The translations under genes and the position numbers were made by a program. A DNA stretch of 64,000 nucleotides from Nocardia sp. BMG111209 (GTDB lineage: Bacteria; Actinomycetota; Actinomycetes; Mycobacteriales; Mycobacteriaceae), in NCBI RefSeq assembly GCF_000381925.1, contig NZ_KB907308.1, positions 1,054,001 through 1,118,000 on the forward strand, written 5' to 3'. This document shows, piece after piece, positions 1 to 7,358 of this stretch. Position 1 is the stretch's first letter, and the number at the start of each line of letters is the position of its first letter. The notes under the pieces are model-generated. The model was not told the origin of the DNA. It made no database searches and saw only the letters and a list, made by a program, of their open reading frames with translations.

Positions 1-1
1 G

Positions 2-730
2 CGCCGCGAGGAACTCGCCCTGCTGGCAGGCGTCAGCGTGGACCACTACATCCGCCTGGAACAGGGTCGCACCCTGCACTTCTCGGAATCCGTCCTCGAC
101 GCGGTATCGCGGGCCCTGCGCCTGTCCGACGTGGAACGCGACCATCTCTACCGCCTGGCCCGCCCCCGCGCCGACAACGAACCCGCCGAACAACGGGTCC
201 GTCCCGGCCTCCGCCTCCTGGTCGACTCCGCGGAGGTGCCGACCGTCGTACTGGGCCGCGGCACCCAGGTCCTGGCGTGGAACCCGTTGGCCGCGGCCCT
301 GTTCACCGATTTCGGCGCCCTCCCCGCGGAACACCGCAACCTGGCCCGCCTGATCTTCCTGGACGAGGGCATGCGAGCCCTCTACGAGGACTGGCCGGCC
401 AAACTGGCCGACGTGACCGGTTATCTCCGCCTGGAGGCCACCCGCCACCCGAACGACCGGGACATCACCACCCTGATCGCCGAATTGCACACGGCCAGCG
501 AGGAATTCCGCGCGCGGTGGCAGCAGCACGGCCTGAAGGAGAAAACCCACGGCCGCTACGCCTACCTCCACCCCCTGGTGGGCCGGATCGAACTGAACTT
601 CGAAACCCTGCGCCTCCCCGGCGATCCCGACCAGGCCGTGATCGCCCACACGGTCGACCCCGGCTCACCCAGCGCCACAGCCCTGCAACTGCTGGCGAAC
701 CTGGCCGCGAAGTCCACCGCGCGAGCCTGA
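2..730 (+). CDS. MmyB-like XRE family transcriptional regulator (5' end outside window)
   Basis: The reading frame is open from the first bases of the window, so only the start is missing. The visible N-terminus (RREELALLAGVSVDHYIRLE) is the second half of an XRE helix-turn-helix. The rest, about residues 60-240, matches the ligand-binding (MmyB-like) domain of actinobacterial XRE regulators, with the WNPLAAALF and RYAYLHPLVGRIEL blocks typical of it. The family usually controls an adjacent, often divergent, oxidoreductase gene; that partner would lie to the left of the window. A second member of the family is at 36649-37524 (-). Family call is firm; target unknown. Confidence 0.85.
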   Translation, partial: RREELALLAGVSVDHYIRLEQGRTLHFSESVLDAVSRALRLSDVERDHLYRLARPRADNEPAEQRVRPGLRLLVDSAEVPTVVLGRGTQVLAWNPLAAALFTDFGALPAEHRNLARLIFLDEGMRALYEDWPAKLADVTGYLRLEATRHPNDRDITTLIAELHTASEEFRARWQQHGLKEKTHGRYAYLHPLVGRIELNFETLRLPGDPDQAVIAHTVDPGSPSATALQLLANLAAKSTARA

Positions 731-759
731 ACTCGTTCCCGCCCCGCGGCTTTCACGGA

Positions 760-963
760 TCAGACGCGACGGCGACGACGGAACCCGCCCCGGGACCGCC
801 ACTGACTGCGAGTGGGAATCCGGGCACTCAATCCCGCCAAGTGCAGGGATATACCGATGAACCCGGCGATGACGAACCCCTCGATGGTGGTACCCGACGA
901 GCCCCCACCGATATTGAGCAGCAGCGCGATGACGAACAGAACAGAAGCGATGATGGCGAACAT
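760..963 (-). CDS. small two-TM membrane protein
   Basis: A 67-residue protein if started at the ATG (MFAIIASVLFV). Two hydrophobic segments, around residues 2-17 and 25-44, are followed by a strongly basic tail (SRGGFRRRRRV), suggesting a small inner-membrane protein with a cytoplasmic C-terminus. The frame remains open further upstream, but those residues are arginine-rich and lack gene-like composition, so the internal ATG is preferred. No family is recognised; small Gly/Ser-linked two-helix proteins of this type are common hypothetical proteins in Nocardia and Mycobacterium. Confidence 0.5.
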   Translation of the reverse strand: MFAIIASVLFVIALLLNIGGGSSGTTIEGFVIAGFIGISLHLAGLSARIPTRSQWRSRGGFRRRRRV

Positions 964-1095
964 ATCCGGGTCATACCCAGGATCCCCGGTTTGCACCCGG
1001 CACTTTTCCGCCCGCCGTCGCTCGGCCACTCGATCGCGGATCGCGCACCGCGACACCGGAACCGGCACGGAGCTTCCGCGTGCCCAGCGAAAAGG

Positions 1096-1677
1096 CTAGC
1101 GCTGGACAGGTTTCGGCGCCGGGCGGGCCGACCTGCGCGACAATCGGACCACCAGACCCCCCGCGATTAGCCCGACGCACCACCCCGCCAGGACATCACT
1201 GGGCCAATGCGCACCGAGATAGACCATCGCGATCCCGACCCAGACGGCGGCGAGTACGAGCAGCCATCCCACCCAGCGCCGATTGATCGGCCAGGGCACC
1301 ACCGCGTACAGCGCGACCGCCCCGGCCGCCGTCATCGCCGCCACCGTGGACGGCATCGCGGAGGAGTGCACGAACACCAGCGACACCTCCCGCGGCGGTC
1401 TCGGCCGGCCGATCAGATGCTTGAGCACCCTCGCCACCACCTCTGCCAGCACCACCGAACCGACCACGGTCAGCACCCCGCGCCGCCACCGGCGCACCAC
1501 CACCGCGACCACCAGCAACACCAGCACCGCGAGCACCAGCGTGCGGTCGTTGGTCCCGACGTTCATCGCCCATCGCGCCACCGTGGTTGCCACCGGGTTC
1601 CGGTGCCGGGCCAGCAGTCGCATGATCTCCAGATCCACACCCACTCGACACATTGTGCCCAGCACGTACGAACACAC
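1096..1677 (-). CDS. PAP2-superfamily membrane protein with degenerate catalytic motifs
   Basis: A 193-residue protein with four or five hydrophobic helices, consistent with a membrane lipid-phosphatase fold. The first PAP2 motif is intact (KHLIGRPRP, K-x6-RP). The second, normally PSGH, reads PSTV and so lacks the general-acid histidine. In the third, normally SR-x5-H-x3-D, the SR is replaced by AM while the nucleophile His and the Asp remain (VYLGAHWPSD). It is therefore either inactive or mechanistically divergent. The start is ambiguous: an ATG at 1653 or a GTG at 1638 would also serve. It lies 18 bases downstream of the esterase gene on the same strand. Confidence 0.75.
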   Translation of the reverse strand: MCSYVLGTMCRVGVDLEIMRLLARHRNPVATTVARWAMNVGTNDRTLVLAVLVLLVVAVVVRRWRRGVLTVVGSVVLAEVVARVLKHLIGRPRPPREVSLVFVHSSAMPSTVAAMTAAGAVALYAVVPWPINRRWVGWLLVLAAVWVGIAMVYLGAHWPSDVLAGWCVGLIAGGLVVRLSRRSARPAPKPVQR

Positions 1678-1695
1678 TGTTCGCCGGGCCGATGC

Positions 1696-2658
1696 TCACC
1701 GGTGCAGTGTGCTGAAAAACTGCCAGATCACCGCCGAGGCGCCGAACTGCCGGGTGACCTTGCCGACGATCGCCTGCGGAAGATACTGCGTCCCATCGGG
1801 CCAGGTGTGCCCGCCGCCGGCCACCGAGTAGAGCTGGACCTGGCTTCCGTCCCGGCAGCCGCCGGTCACGGACACCGTGACGGTCGTACCGTCGTGCGCG
1901 GTGTCCGGCAGCGTATCGACCGCGGCAGGCGCGGTGCACCCGTCCACGGACAACCATTGCCGCTGGGTGTCCGCCACCGACGAGACCGGCACCGCTCCCG
2001 GACCACCGTGCCCGTTACTGGTGATCCGCACCGGGCCACCGGCATAGGGCACGATCGGATCGTCGGTGCCGTGGATCTCGAGCACCGAAACCGGCTGTGG
2101 CGGTTGGCATGTGGCCGCGGCCGGCTGCGAGAGCTCCCCCGCGACCGGCGCGATCGCGGTGATCCGGCCCCCGAGCCGGCAACCCAGATCCTCGGTGAAG
2201 ATCGCGCCGTTGGACATCCCGGTGGCGAAGATCCGCGCCGGATCGGCGTGATTGTCGGCCACCAGACGATCGATGATCGCCGACACGAATCCGACATCAT
2301 CGACCCCGGCGGCCCCCGCCTTGGTGTCCGCGCCGCGACTGTCGCTCCACGACCGCTCGTACCCCGCCGGATACACCGCGATGAATCCGGCGTCGTCGGA
2401 AAGCCGATCGAACCCGGTCTCGCGCTCCATCTGCGGCGCGGTCCCCCCGCCACCGTGGAACGCGAGCACCACCGGCAGCGGACCGTCGGCCGGATGAGCG
2501 GGCGGATGGACAATGTATTCACGCTGGCGACCGCCGAAGTCGAAGGTCACCGTCGTCCCCGCGGCCGCGTGCACGCGACCGGCGCATCCGGCGACGGACC
2601 CCACCGCCACACCCACCGCAACCGCCAGGATCGCCGCCGCCCCACGCCGTCCCATCAT
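1696..2658 (-). CDS. LpqC-like secreted lipoprotein esterase (PHB depolymerase family)
   Basis: A 320-residue alpha/beta hydrolase of the polyhydroxybutyrate depolymerase/feruloyl esterase family. The N-terminus has a basic start, a hydrophobic core and a lipobox (SVAGC, Cys25), predicting a lipoprotein on the outer face of the membrane. Catalytic elements are visible: the oxyanion segment AFHGGGG, nucleophile elbow GMSNG, acid in HGTDDPI and histidine in GGGHTWP. Resembles mycobacterial LpqC. Probably in one transcript with the PAP2 protein downstream. The natural substrate cannot be read from sequence. Confidence 0.82.
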   Translation of the reverse strand: MMGRRGAAAILAVAVGVAVGSVAGCAGRVHAAAGTTVTFDFGGRQREYIVHPPAHPADGPLPVVLAFHGGGGTAPQMERETGFDRLSDDAGFIAVYPAGYERSWSDSRGADTKAGAAGVDDVGFVSAIIDRLVADNHADPARIFATGMSNGAIFTEDLGCRLGGRITAIAPVAGELSQPAAATCQPPQPVSVLEIHGTDDPIVPYAGGPVRITSNGHGGPGAVPVSSVADTQRQWLSVDGCTAPAAVDTLPDTAHDGTTVTVSVTGGCRDGSQVQLYSVAGGGHTWPDGTQYLPQAIVGKVTRQFGASAVIWQFFSTLHR

Positions 2659-2879
2659 CCGGTACTCCTACCGTCCTCGGTGCCCGGCACCGTCGAAATT
2701 TCGGACACGCCACCCGAAATCGGCACTGTATCCGCTCGGCGCGACGCGGGAACCCCGGACCCGAGGTACCGGCACCGACGCTACGACCGCCCCATTACCG
2801 AATCGGCGCCGATATCGTGTGAAGACGGTGAGAAGCTCCCGGCATCCCCGCCGGAATGCCCGGTCGTATCGTCGATCCC

Positions 2880-3725
2880 ATGAACGCTGCTTTCGCCCGA
2901 GCCATGTGGCGAGTTCTCGAACCGCTGCACGGAGTCACCTACTTCGCCCCCGAATGCATAGCGGCGTTCAAAGCAACGGGCCTGCGCGGTTACTGGATGG
3001 GCTACTTCGCCGGCCGAGCGGCCCCACTCGGCCCGGTCGGCCCCAGCGTCGTGGAGGCCGTCTTCTACAACTTCCACCCCGAGATGGTCCGCCGCGCGAT
3101 CCCCGACGCCTGGACCTTCGCCACTCCCACAACCATTCTGGACACCCGCCGCACCGCGGCCGCGAACGTCCTGCGCACCCTGTCCCCCGACCTCACCGAC
3201 GCCGCGCCAAAAGCACTACCCGCCCTGACCGCGGCAATAGCCGCCGCCCCCGTATCCGGCCGCACCCTCTTCGCCGCCAACCGCGACCTCCCACCCGCCG
3301 ACCGACCGGAAGAAGCCCTCTGGCAAGCCGTGACCACCCTCCGCGAGCACCGCGGCGACGGCCATTTCGCCACCCTGCTCACCGAAGGCCTGGACGCCTG
3401 CGAGGCCGTCGTCCTCTTCGCCGCCGACACCGGCACACCCCCGGAGATGTGGCGCGATTTCCGCCGCTGGAGCGAAACCGACTGGACGACAGCACAATCC
3501 CGCCTGATCGACCGCGGCCTCCTGACGGAGTCGAGCAAGCCGACCGAAGCAGGCCGCGCACTACGAACCCACATCGAATCCCGCACCGACACCCTCGCCG
3601 CAACGGCGTACCACGGCATCCCGGGCATCGAGACAGCACTCGAAGTCCTACTCCCCGCCGCCCGCGCCGTCGAAACCGCCGGCCTGGCCAACTCCGCCGA
3701 CTTCCTACGCGCCGGCAAGGTGTGA
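2880..3725 (+). CDS. SCO6745-family helical protein (MarR-like)
   Basis: A 281-residue protein of the SCO6745 type, widespread and uncharacterised in actinomycetes. The N-terminal block (residues about 5-75) contains the conserved LEPLHGVTYF and GYWMGYFAGRAAPLG motifs; the C-terminal half (about 165-260) resembles a winged-helix module. The ATG at 2880 is preferred to an upstream ATG at 2856 because it matches the usual N-terminus (MNAAFARAMW). It is the last gene of ordinary chromosomal composition before the toxin-antitoxin block. Confidence 0.7.
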   Translation: MNAAFARAMWRVLEPLHGVTYFAPECIAAFKATGLRGYWMGYFAGRAAPLGPVGPSVVEAVFYNFHPEMVRRAIPDAWTFATPTTILDTRRTAAANVLRTLSPDLTDAAPKALPALTAAIAAAPVSGRTLFAANRDLPPADRPEEALWQAVTTLREHRGDGHFATLLTEGLDACEAVVLFAADTGTPPEMWRDFRRWSETDWTTAQSRLIDRGLLTESSKPTEAGRALRTHIESRTDTLAATAYHGIPGIETALEVLLPAARAVETAGLANSADFLRAGKV

Positions 3726-3832
3726 TGTCGACTTGCCCATGCAGCGGACCAGCGACGCTACACCGGCAGCAGTGGCCTTGTCGTACCACAATCCGGTACC
3801 ATCGGTGTGGAATCAGGATTAGGAGCCCCCCA

Positions 3833-4099
3833 ATGACCAGCATGTCTGCCAGCGAGGCGCGCGCCAACTTGTACCCGCTCATCGAACAGGTCAACGACGA
3901 CGCTGTCGCCATCCACATCACCAGCCGCAAAGGCAACGCTGTCCTGATCTCCGAAGATGAGTACAACTCGCTCCGCGAGACCTTGTACCTACTGCGTTCC
4001 CCGGCCAATGCCGCACGGCTCACCCAGGGCATCGCCCAACTCGAAGCCGGCGAGGTGGTCGAGGTGGATCTGGCACGGCTCGCGGAAGAACTCGAATGA
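3833..4099 (+). CDS. yefM: YefM/Phd-family antitoxin
   Basis: An 88-residue antitoxin with the Phd/YefM N-terminal signature (MTSMSASEARANLYPLIEQV) and the ITSRKGNAVLISEDEYNSL segment that forms the DNA-binding dimer. The C-terminal tail ([19 protein letters not shown]) is the acidic toxin-neutralising region. The stop overlaps the start of yoeB (ATGA at 4096-4099), the usual antitoxin-first, translationally coupled arrangement. YefM and the YefM-YoeB complex repress their own promoter; the imperfect direct repeat gtacca about 50 bases upstream lies where an operator would be expected. Confidence 0.93.
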   Translation: MTSMSASEARANLYPLIEQVNDDAVAIHITSRKGNAVLISEDEYNSLRETLYLLRSPANAARLTQGIAQLEAGEVVEVDLARLAEELE

Positions 4100-4350
4100 A
4101 GATCACTTTCGCGAAGGTCGCGTTCGAAGATCTCGGTCATTGGATCACTACAGATCGGAAAATGGCACTCCGAGTTCTTCGCCTGATCAACGACATCGAA
4201 CGCGATCCGTTCAACGGCGTGGGCAAGCCCGAACCATTGAAGGGGGACAAGTCCGGGTACTGGTCCCGCCGAATCAACGACGAGCACCGTCTGGTCTATG
4301 CCGTCTCCGAAGGCAACATCCTCATCGCGCAGGCTCGCTACCACTACTGA
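4096..4350 (+). CDS. yoeB: YoeB-family mRNA interferase toxin
   Basis: An 84-residue RelE/YoeB-superfamily toxin. Hallmarks are the [20 protein letters not shown] segment, the RLVY strand and the C-terminal ARYHY, where the penultimate His-Tyr of YoeB contributes to catalysis. Members bind the ribosomal A site and cut mRNA. Full length and intact, coupled by a four-base overlap to yefM. Confidence 0.93.
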   Translation: MKITFAKVAFEDLGHWITTDRKMALRVLRLINDIERDPFNGVGKPEPLKGDKSGYWSRRINDEHRLVYAVSEGNILIAQARYHY

Positions 4351-4402
4351 CCCGCAGGCCCGAGGCCGCACCAGCGTCTTACATTGGTCGTACACTTGTC
4401 AT

Positions 4403-4603
4403 ATGGCCGCCACGATCACCTTCCGCCCCACCCCCGACGACGAGCGCATCATCGACCGCGCCCGACACGACGACGAGAACACCACCGACGTAATCCGACG
4501 AGCCTTGCGCCTCCTCGACCGCCAGGAATGGCTACAGCAGGCGCAATCCGACGCCGAACGACTGCGCGACGAGGATCTCAACGACGAGCCGGAGGCTTGG
4601 TGA
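4403..4603 (+). CDS. ribbon-helix-helix antitoxin (MazE-type partner)
   Basis: A 66-residue protein whose first half has ribbon-helix-helix character: an N-terminal strand ([12 protein letters not shown]) and two helices ending in [15 protein letters not shown]. The acidic C-terminus ([15 protein letters not shown]) would wrap the toxin. Its TGA overlaps the ATG of the MazF-type toxin. The ATG at 4403 lies only a few bases after a -10-like tacact, so the message may be leaderless or nearly so. Confidence 0.85.
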   Translation: MAATITFRPTPDDERIIDRARHDDENTTDVIRRALRLLDRQEWLQQAQSDAERLRDEDLNDEPEAW

Positions 4604-4923
4604 TGCTCATTCGCGGCGCGGCATACAAGGTCGACCTGGGCGAGGCAAAGCGTGGGCACGAGCAGCGCGGCCGGCGCCTCGGCGTATTGGTCAGCCCCTC
4701 GGATTGGCTCGGGTCGACAGTGACGATCGTCCCGGCATCCACGTCAGCGGACGGTTCGGTGTTCCGGCCACTCGTCGAGATCGACGGCCGCGAGACCCGG
4801 CTGCTCGTCGACCAGATCCGCACCATCGACACCGACTACCTGAAGGATCAGGTAGGCAACCTGTCCCGCGACGCCATGGCCGAACTCGACGATGCGCTCG
4901 GCAGGTATCTCGGAATCCACTGA
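4603..4923 (+). CDS. mazF: MazF/PemK-family endoribonuclease toxin
   Basis: A 106-residue PemK/MazF-family toxin. The start [21 protein letters not shown] corresponds to the first strand of the family (R-G-x-Y/V-W-V-DL), followed by RRLGVLVSP, the TVTIVPAST strand and RLLVDQIRTID, all standard family positions. Overlaps its antitoxin by one base (TGATG). Expected to cleave single-stranded mRNA at short motifs; specificity cannot be predicted. Intact. Confidence 0.9.
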   Translation: MLIRGAAYKVDLGEAKRGHEQRGRRLGVLVSPSDWLGSTVTIVPASTSADGSVFRPLVEIDGRETRLLVDQIRTIDTDYLKDQVGNLSRDAMAELDDALGRYLGIH

Positions 4924-4962
4924 ACGACAACCTGTTCCGATCCATAGAGGGGAAATGGACCG

Positions 4963-5304
4963 ATGAGCCACGCACACTGGACGATCCTCCGGGAACGTAA
5001 ACTCGCAGAGGGTTACACCGAATCCGACGATGCCGCCGAAGCCCGCCGCGAAATCAAGCTCTCCATCGCACTGGCCAAAGCTGTCTACGACCGCCGAACC
5101 GAGCTCGGATTCACCCCGGCAGACCTCGCGGAACGTGCCGGCTTGACTCAGGCCGACATCTCGCGAATCGAAGGCTCCGACACCGTCCCGACTCTCCCGC
5201 TTCTCGCCAAACTCGCCGACGCCCTCGACGCCACCCTCAACATCGCCCTCGACGCCGACGACACCCGAGTGAAGTTCACCAGCCACCACACCGACGCAGC
5301 CTGA
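4963..5304 (+). CDS. XRE-family regulator, HigA-like, without an adjacent toxin
   Basis: A 113-residue protein with a helical N-terminus (residues 1-40) and an XRE helix-turn-helix at about 48-95 (LAERAGLTQADISRIEGSDT). The layout resembles HigA-type antitoxins, but no HigB-like gene adjoins it: the gene upstream is the MazF-type toxin, 39 bases away, and downstream is recombinase debris. It may be an orphan antitoxin or a regulator of the neighbouring TA operon. A gaggggaaa ribosome-binding sequence precedes the ATG. Confidence 0.8.
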   Translation: MSHAHWTILRERKLAEGYTESDDAAEARREIKLSIALAKAVYDRRTELGFTPADLAERAGLTQADISRIEGSDTVPTLPLLAKLADALDATLNIALDADDTRVKFTSHHTDAA

Positions 5305-5521
5305 ATCCGCCGCAGCCGTGGCATACGCGCCGTCAAGTCAGGTGCTGGACCGAGACTCCACCCAGCGCTGCGCAAAATATACATTATTCTGCCTCGCTGG
5401 CTGTGGCGCTGACGTGCGCAGCGAGCACTCCCGCTGCGGCTACTGCCCGGTGACAGCCCGATGGTTCACCCCTCCGCACAACTCCGCAGACACAACCACC
5501 ACGGCCGATCTCCTCGACACG

Positions 5522-5581
5522 ATCGATCCAGCCCGCGTAGCACTGGTCCTGGAGCATCTGGTGGAGCAGTTTGAATGGCAT
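5522..5581 (-). pseudogene. fragment of a large serine recombinase
   Basis: On the minus strand this stretch encodes FKLLHQMLQDQCYAGWID, identical at 15 of 18 positions to FKRLHQMLQDPYYAGWID in the intact serine recombinase at 25066-26856. This motif is typical of the recombinase domain of large serine recombinases. Neither flank continues the homology in any frame I checked, so this is a relic. The plus strand is open across it (5318-5872), but the antisense similarity is too strong to be chance. Confidence 0.6.
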
Positions 5582-5634
5582 CGTGTTGCGGCCTCGGAGC
5601 GCCAGAGGCTCATTGCAGAAGGTCCAGAAACGGC

Positions 5635-5664
5635 GAAGGCCCGGTCCATGTGGACCGGGCCTTC
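5635..5664. terminator. 14-bp perfect inverted repeat, terminator-like
   Basis: The arms gaaggcccggtcca and tggaccgggccttc pair perfectly around a two-base centre. There is no strong T-run on either side, so it would be an I-shaped terminator of the kind common in actinobacteria. It lies ten bases upstream of the small HTH gene at 5674. Confidence 0.5.
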
Positions 5665-5673
5665 TCAGTGGAC

Positions 5674-5967
5674 ATGGCGGGAACTTACTCGAACCGGACC
5701 GACATCTTGCAGCATCTCTCTGAGGTGCAGGAACGCATCGAGAAAAGCGGACCGCGCCAGTCGCGGCCGTCACGGGCACGGACATCAGGCGGCCAGAAGA
5801 AGCAGTTGGGGCAGCACGAACGCACAGAGATCATCGCCAAGTACGAGGCTGGCGCTTCGATGGTGCAGCTGAAGGTGGAGCATCGCATGGCGAAACGGAC
5901 GGTTGCGAAGGTGCTGCGTGAAGCCGGGGTGACGATCAGGCCAAAAGGTGGACGAGCGCGAGCGTAG
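5674..5967 (+). CDS. small helix-turn-helix protein resembling a recombinase C-terminal DNA-binding domain
   Basis: A 97-residue protein: an N-terminal coiled-coil-like stretch (DILQHLSEVQERIEK), a basic linker with Pro/Arg/Ser, and a C-terminal helix-turn-helix (ERTEIIAKYEAGASMVQL then RMAKRTVAKVLREAGV). The HTH resembles the resolvase/invertase HTH_7 type and the HTH of transposase-associated proteins. With the adjacent recombinase fragment this suggests mobile-element debris or a small regulator derived from it. The ATG at 5674 is preferred because upstream residues are antisense to the relic and the hairpin. Confidence 0.65.
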   Translation: MAGTYSNRTDILQHLSEVQERIEKSGPRQSRPSRARTSGGQKKQLGQHERTEIIAKYEAGASMVQLKVEHRMAKRTVAKVLREAGVTIRPKGGRARA

Positions 5968-6014
5968 ACTCTTCCTTCAACGCGCCAATCGACAAGCGGG
6001 TTTCTCGACACTGA

Positions 6015-6042
6015 TCGACAAAACAATTGTTCTATATATAAT
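6015..6042 (+). promoter_or_regulatory. sigma-70-type promoter for the Shedu gene
   Basis: A -35 hexamer TCGACA (6015-6020), 16-base spacer and perfect -10 TATAAT (6037-6042). The -35 is one of two direct copies of tcgaca (6005-6010 and 6015-6020). A ggagg ribosome-binding site follows at about 6051-6056, ahead of the ATG at 6066. Confidence 0.6.
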
Positions 6043-6065
6043 TAGGCTTCGGGAGGAACCAAAAT

Positions 6066-7289
6066 ATGGCATGGGCGAAGTCATACTTGCCGGATAAAAC
6101 TGAGTTCGACATGCAAAGTGGTGATTTCTCTAAATTAGAGATACGCGACAGCGGACATCCGTCGGGGCTTCATTACTTCTTCGATACCAAGGCCAACCAT
6201 CTCGTCACCGACTTTGTACTTGAGAAACGACCGCAGGTAAGCACGCTTTGTCAAATAACGCTGATCAAAAAGGGCGACGAATATTCGCCGCGCCTGCGAC
6301 TCTGGAAGAGGGATACCTCCAAGAGAGGAAAGAAGGCTTTCGAACACGTCGCGTCCGCCGACGAAATTACAACCATCATCAAAGCAACCGTAGACACTGA
6401 CAGCTGCTACGAGCAATTTTGGCGTCTTATTGACTTCGTTCAGGCATTCAAAGGCGTCACAATGCCTGATAACAGTTTCCGGGTGATTAACACGGATAGC
6501 GCGAAGCTTGCCGAGCAGCTTCAGGGCCAAGATCGTGAAACTGTCCTACATGCAGTGCAAGCCTTCATCGGGGATTCACCGTTGACTCAGGCAGACATTA
6601 ATATCATGACCAACAGAAAAAGGCAGATTGATAGATTCGATCTCCTGTTAAACGATCCGACATATTTTGAACGTGAACGCAAAGAACTCCAGAAGCCCGA
6701 TAGGAAGCTTCCCGGCATCGAAGCAGTTTGGCAGAACTTTTTTGAACAAAACTCATGGATCTTTGGATATGGGCTCTCCCTCGTGGCGTGTGAGCGGCTT
6801 GACGGCGATGCGAAACTTGAACAGATCACCGCAGGACAAAATATATTTACTGGCGCTGGGAAGCGTAGCGATGCTGTCATGCGGTCGAAGGGGTTTATCA
6901 GTAGCCTAGTATTCTGTGAGATAAAAACGCATACCACTGATTTGGTAGAAGGCGAAGCCTATCGCTCAGGTGTCTACCCAGCCTCGAAAGAGCTTGCAGG
7001 AGCTGTAGCTCAAGTGCAAAAGACCGTTGCCAAGGCGCTGCGTCTGATGAACGCAAATATCCACCAGTTTTACGATGACGATGGAACTCCGACAGACATC
7101 CAGGTGTCATCAATCAGAGCAAAACAGGTAGTCGTTATCGGAAACCTAACGGAGCTTTCGGCTGCGGGAAGAATAAATCCTGAGAAAACATCATCCTTCG
7201 AACTTTTCAGAAATGCGATACACGACGTCGAGATAATTACTTTTGATGAACTCTTCGAGCGCGCCCGCTTCATTGTCGAGGACGTGTAG
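6066..7289 (+). CDS. sduA: Shedu-type defence nuclease (SduA, DUF4263)
   Basis: A 407-residue protein. The C-terminal part (about 215-405) fits the DUF4263/SduA nuclease of the Shedu anti-phage system: ExxWQNFFEQNSWIFGYGL, then the PD-(D/E)XK-like core with Asp269 (GKRSDAVM) and Glu285-x-Lys287 (FCEIKTH), then the ELAGAVAQVQ helix with its conserved Gln. The N-terminal 200 residues are a variable, probably sensor, domain. Base composition is clearly more AT-rich than the flanks, and it has its own strong promoter, both consistent with recent transfer. Shedu proteins act alone in known systems; here a second AT-rich gene follows 66 bases downstream. Family call is good; the phage target is unknown. 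Confidence 0.82.
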   Translation: MAWAKSYLPDKTEFDMQSGDFSKLEIRDSGHPSGLHYFFDTKANHLVTDFVLEKRPQVSTLCQITLIKKGDEYSPRLRLWKRDTSKRGKKAFEHVASADEITTIIKATVDTDSCYEQFWRLIDFVQAFKGVTMPDNSFRVINTDSAKLAEQLQGQDRETVLHAVQAFIGDSPLTQADINIMTNRKRQIDRFDLLLNDPTYFERERKELQKPDRKLPGIEAVWQNFFEQNSWIFGYGLSLVACERLDGDAKLEQITAGQNIFTGAGKRSDAVMRSKGFISSLVFCEIKTHTTDLVEGEAYRSGVYPASKELAGAVAQVQKTVAKALRLMNANIHQFYDDDGTPTDIQVSSIRAKQVVVIGNLTELSAAGRINPEKTSSFELFRNAIHDVEIITFDELFERARFIVEDV

Positions 7290-7343
7290 TCGAATCGCTA
7301 CTATCACCTCATTGCGGCATTCGTGTTTCACGCACGGCAGCGC

Positions 7344-7358
7344 TAGGATGACCGAATG
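7344..7358 (+). promoter_or_regulatory. -10 element giving a possibly leaderless transcript
   Basis: TAGGAT at 7344-7349 is a good actinobacterial -10 hexamer. Six bases separate it from the ATG at 7356, so transcription would be expected to start at or beside the A of the start codon. No Shine-Dalgarno sequence is visible. Confidence 0.4.

Noticed and set aside
5318-5872. Long plus-strand ORF with a CLAGC ... CGYC pattern
   Set aside because: It is antisense to the recombinase relic and crosses a 14-bp perfect hairpin; no family similarity.
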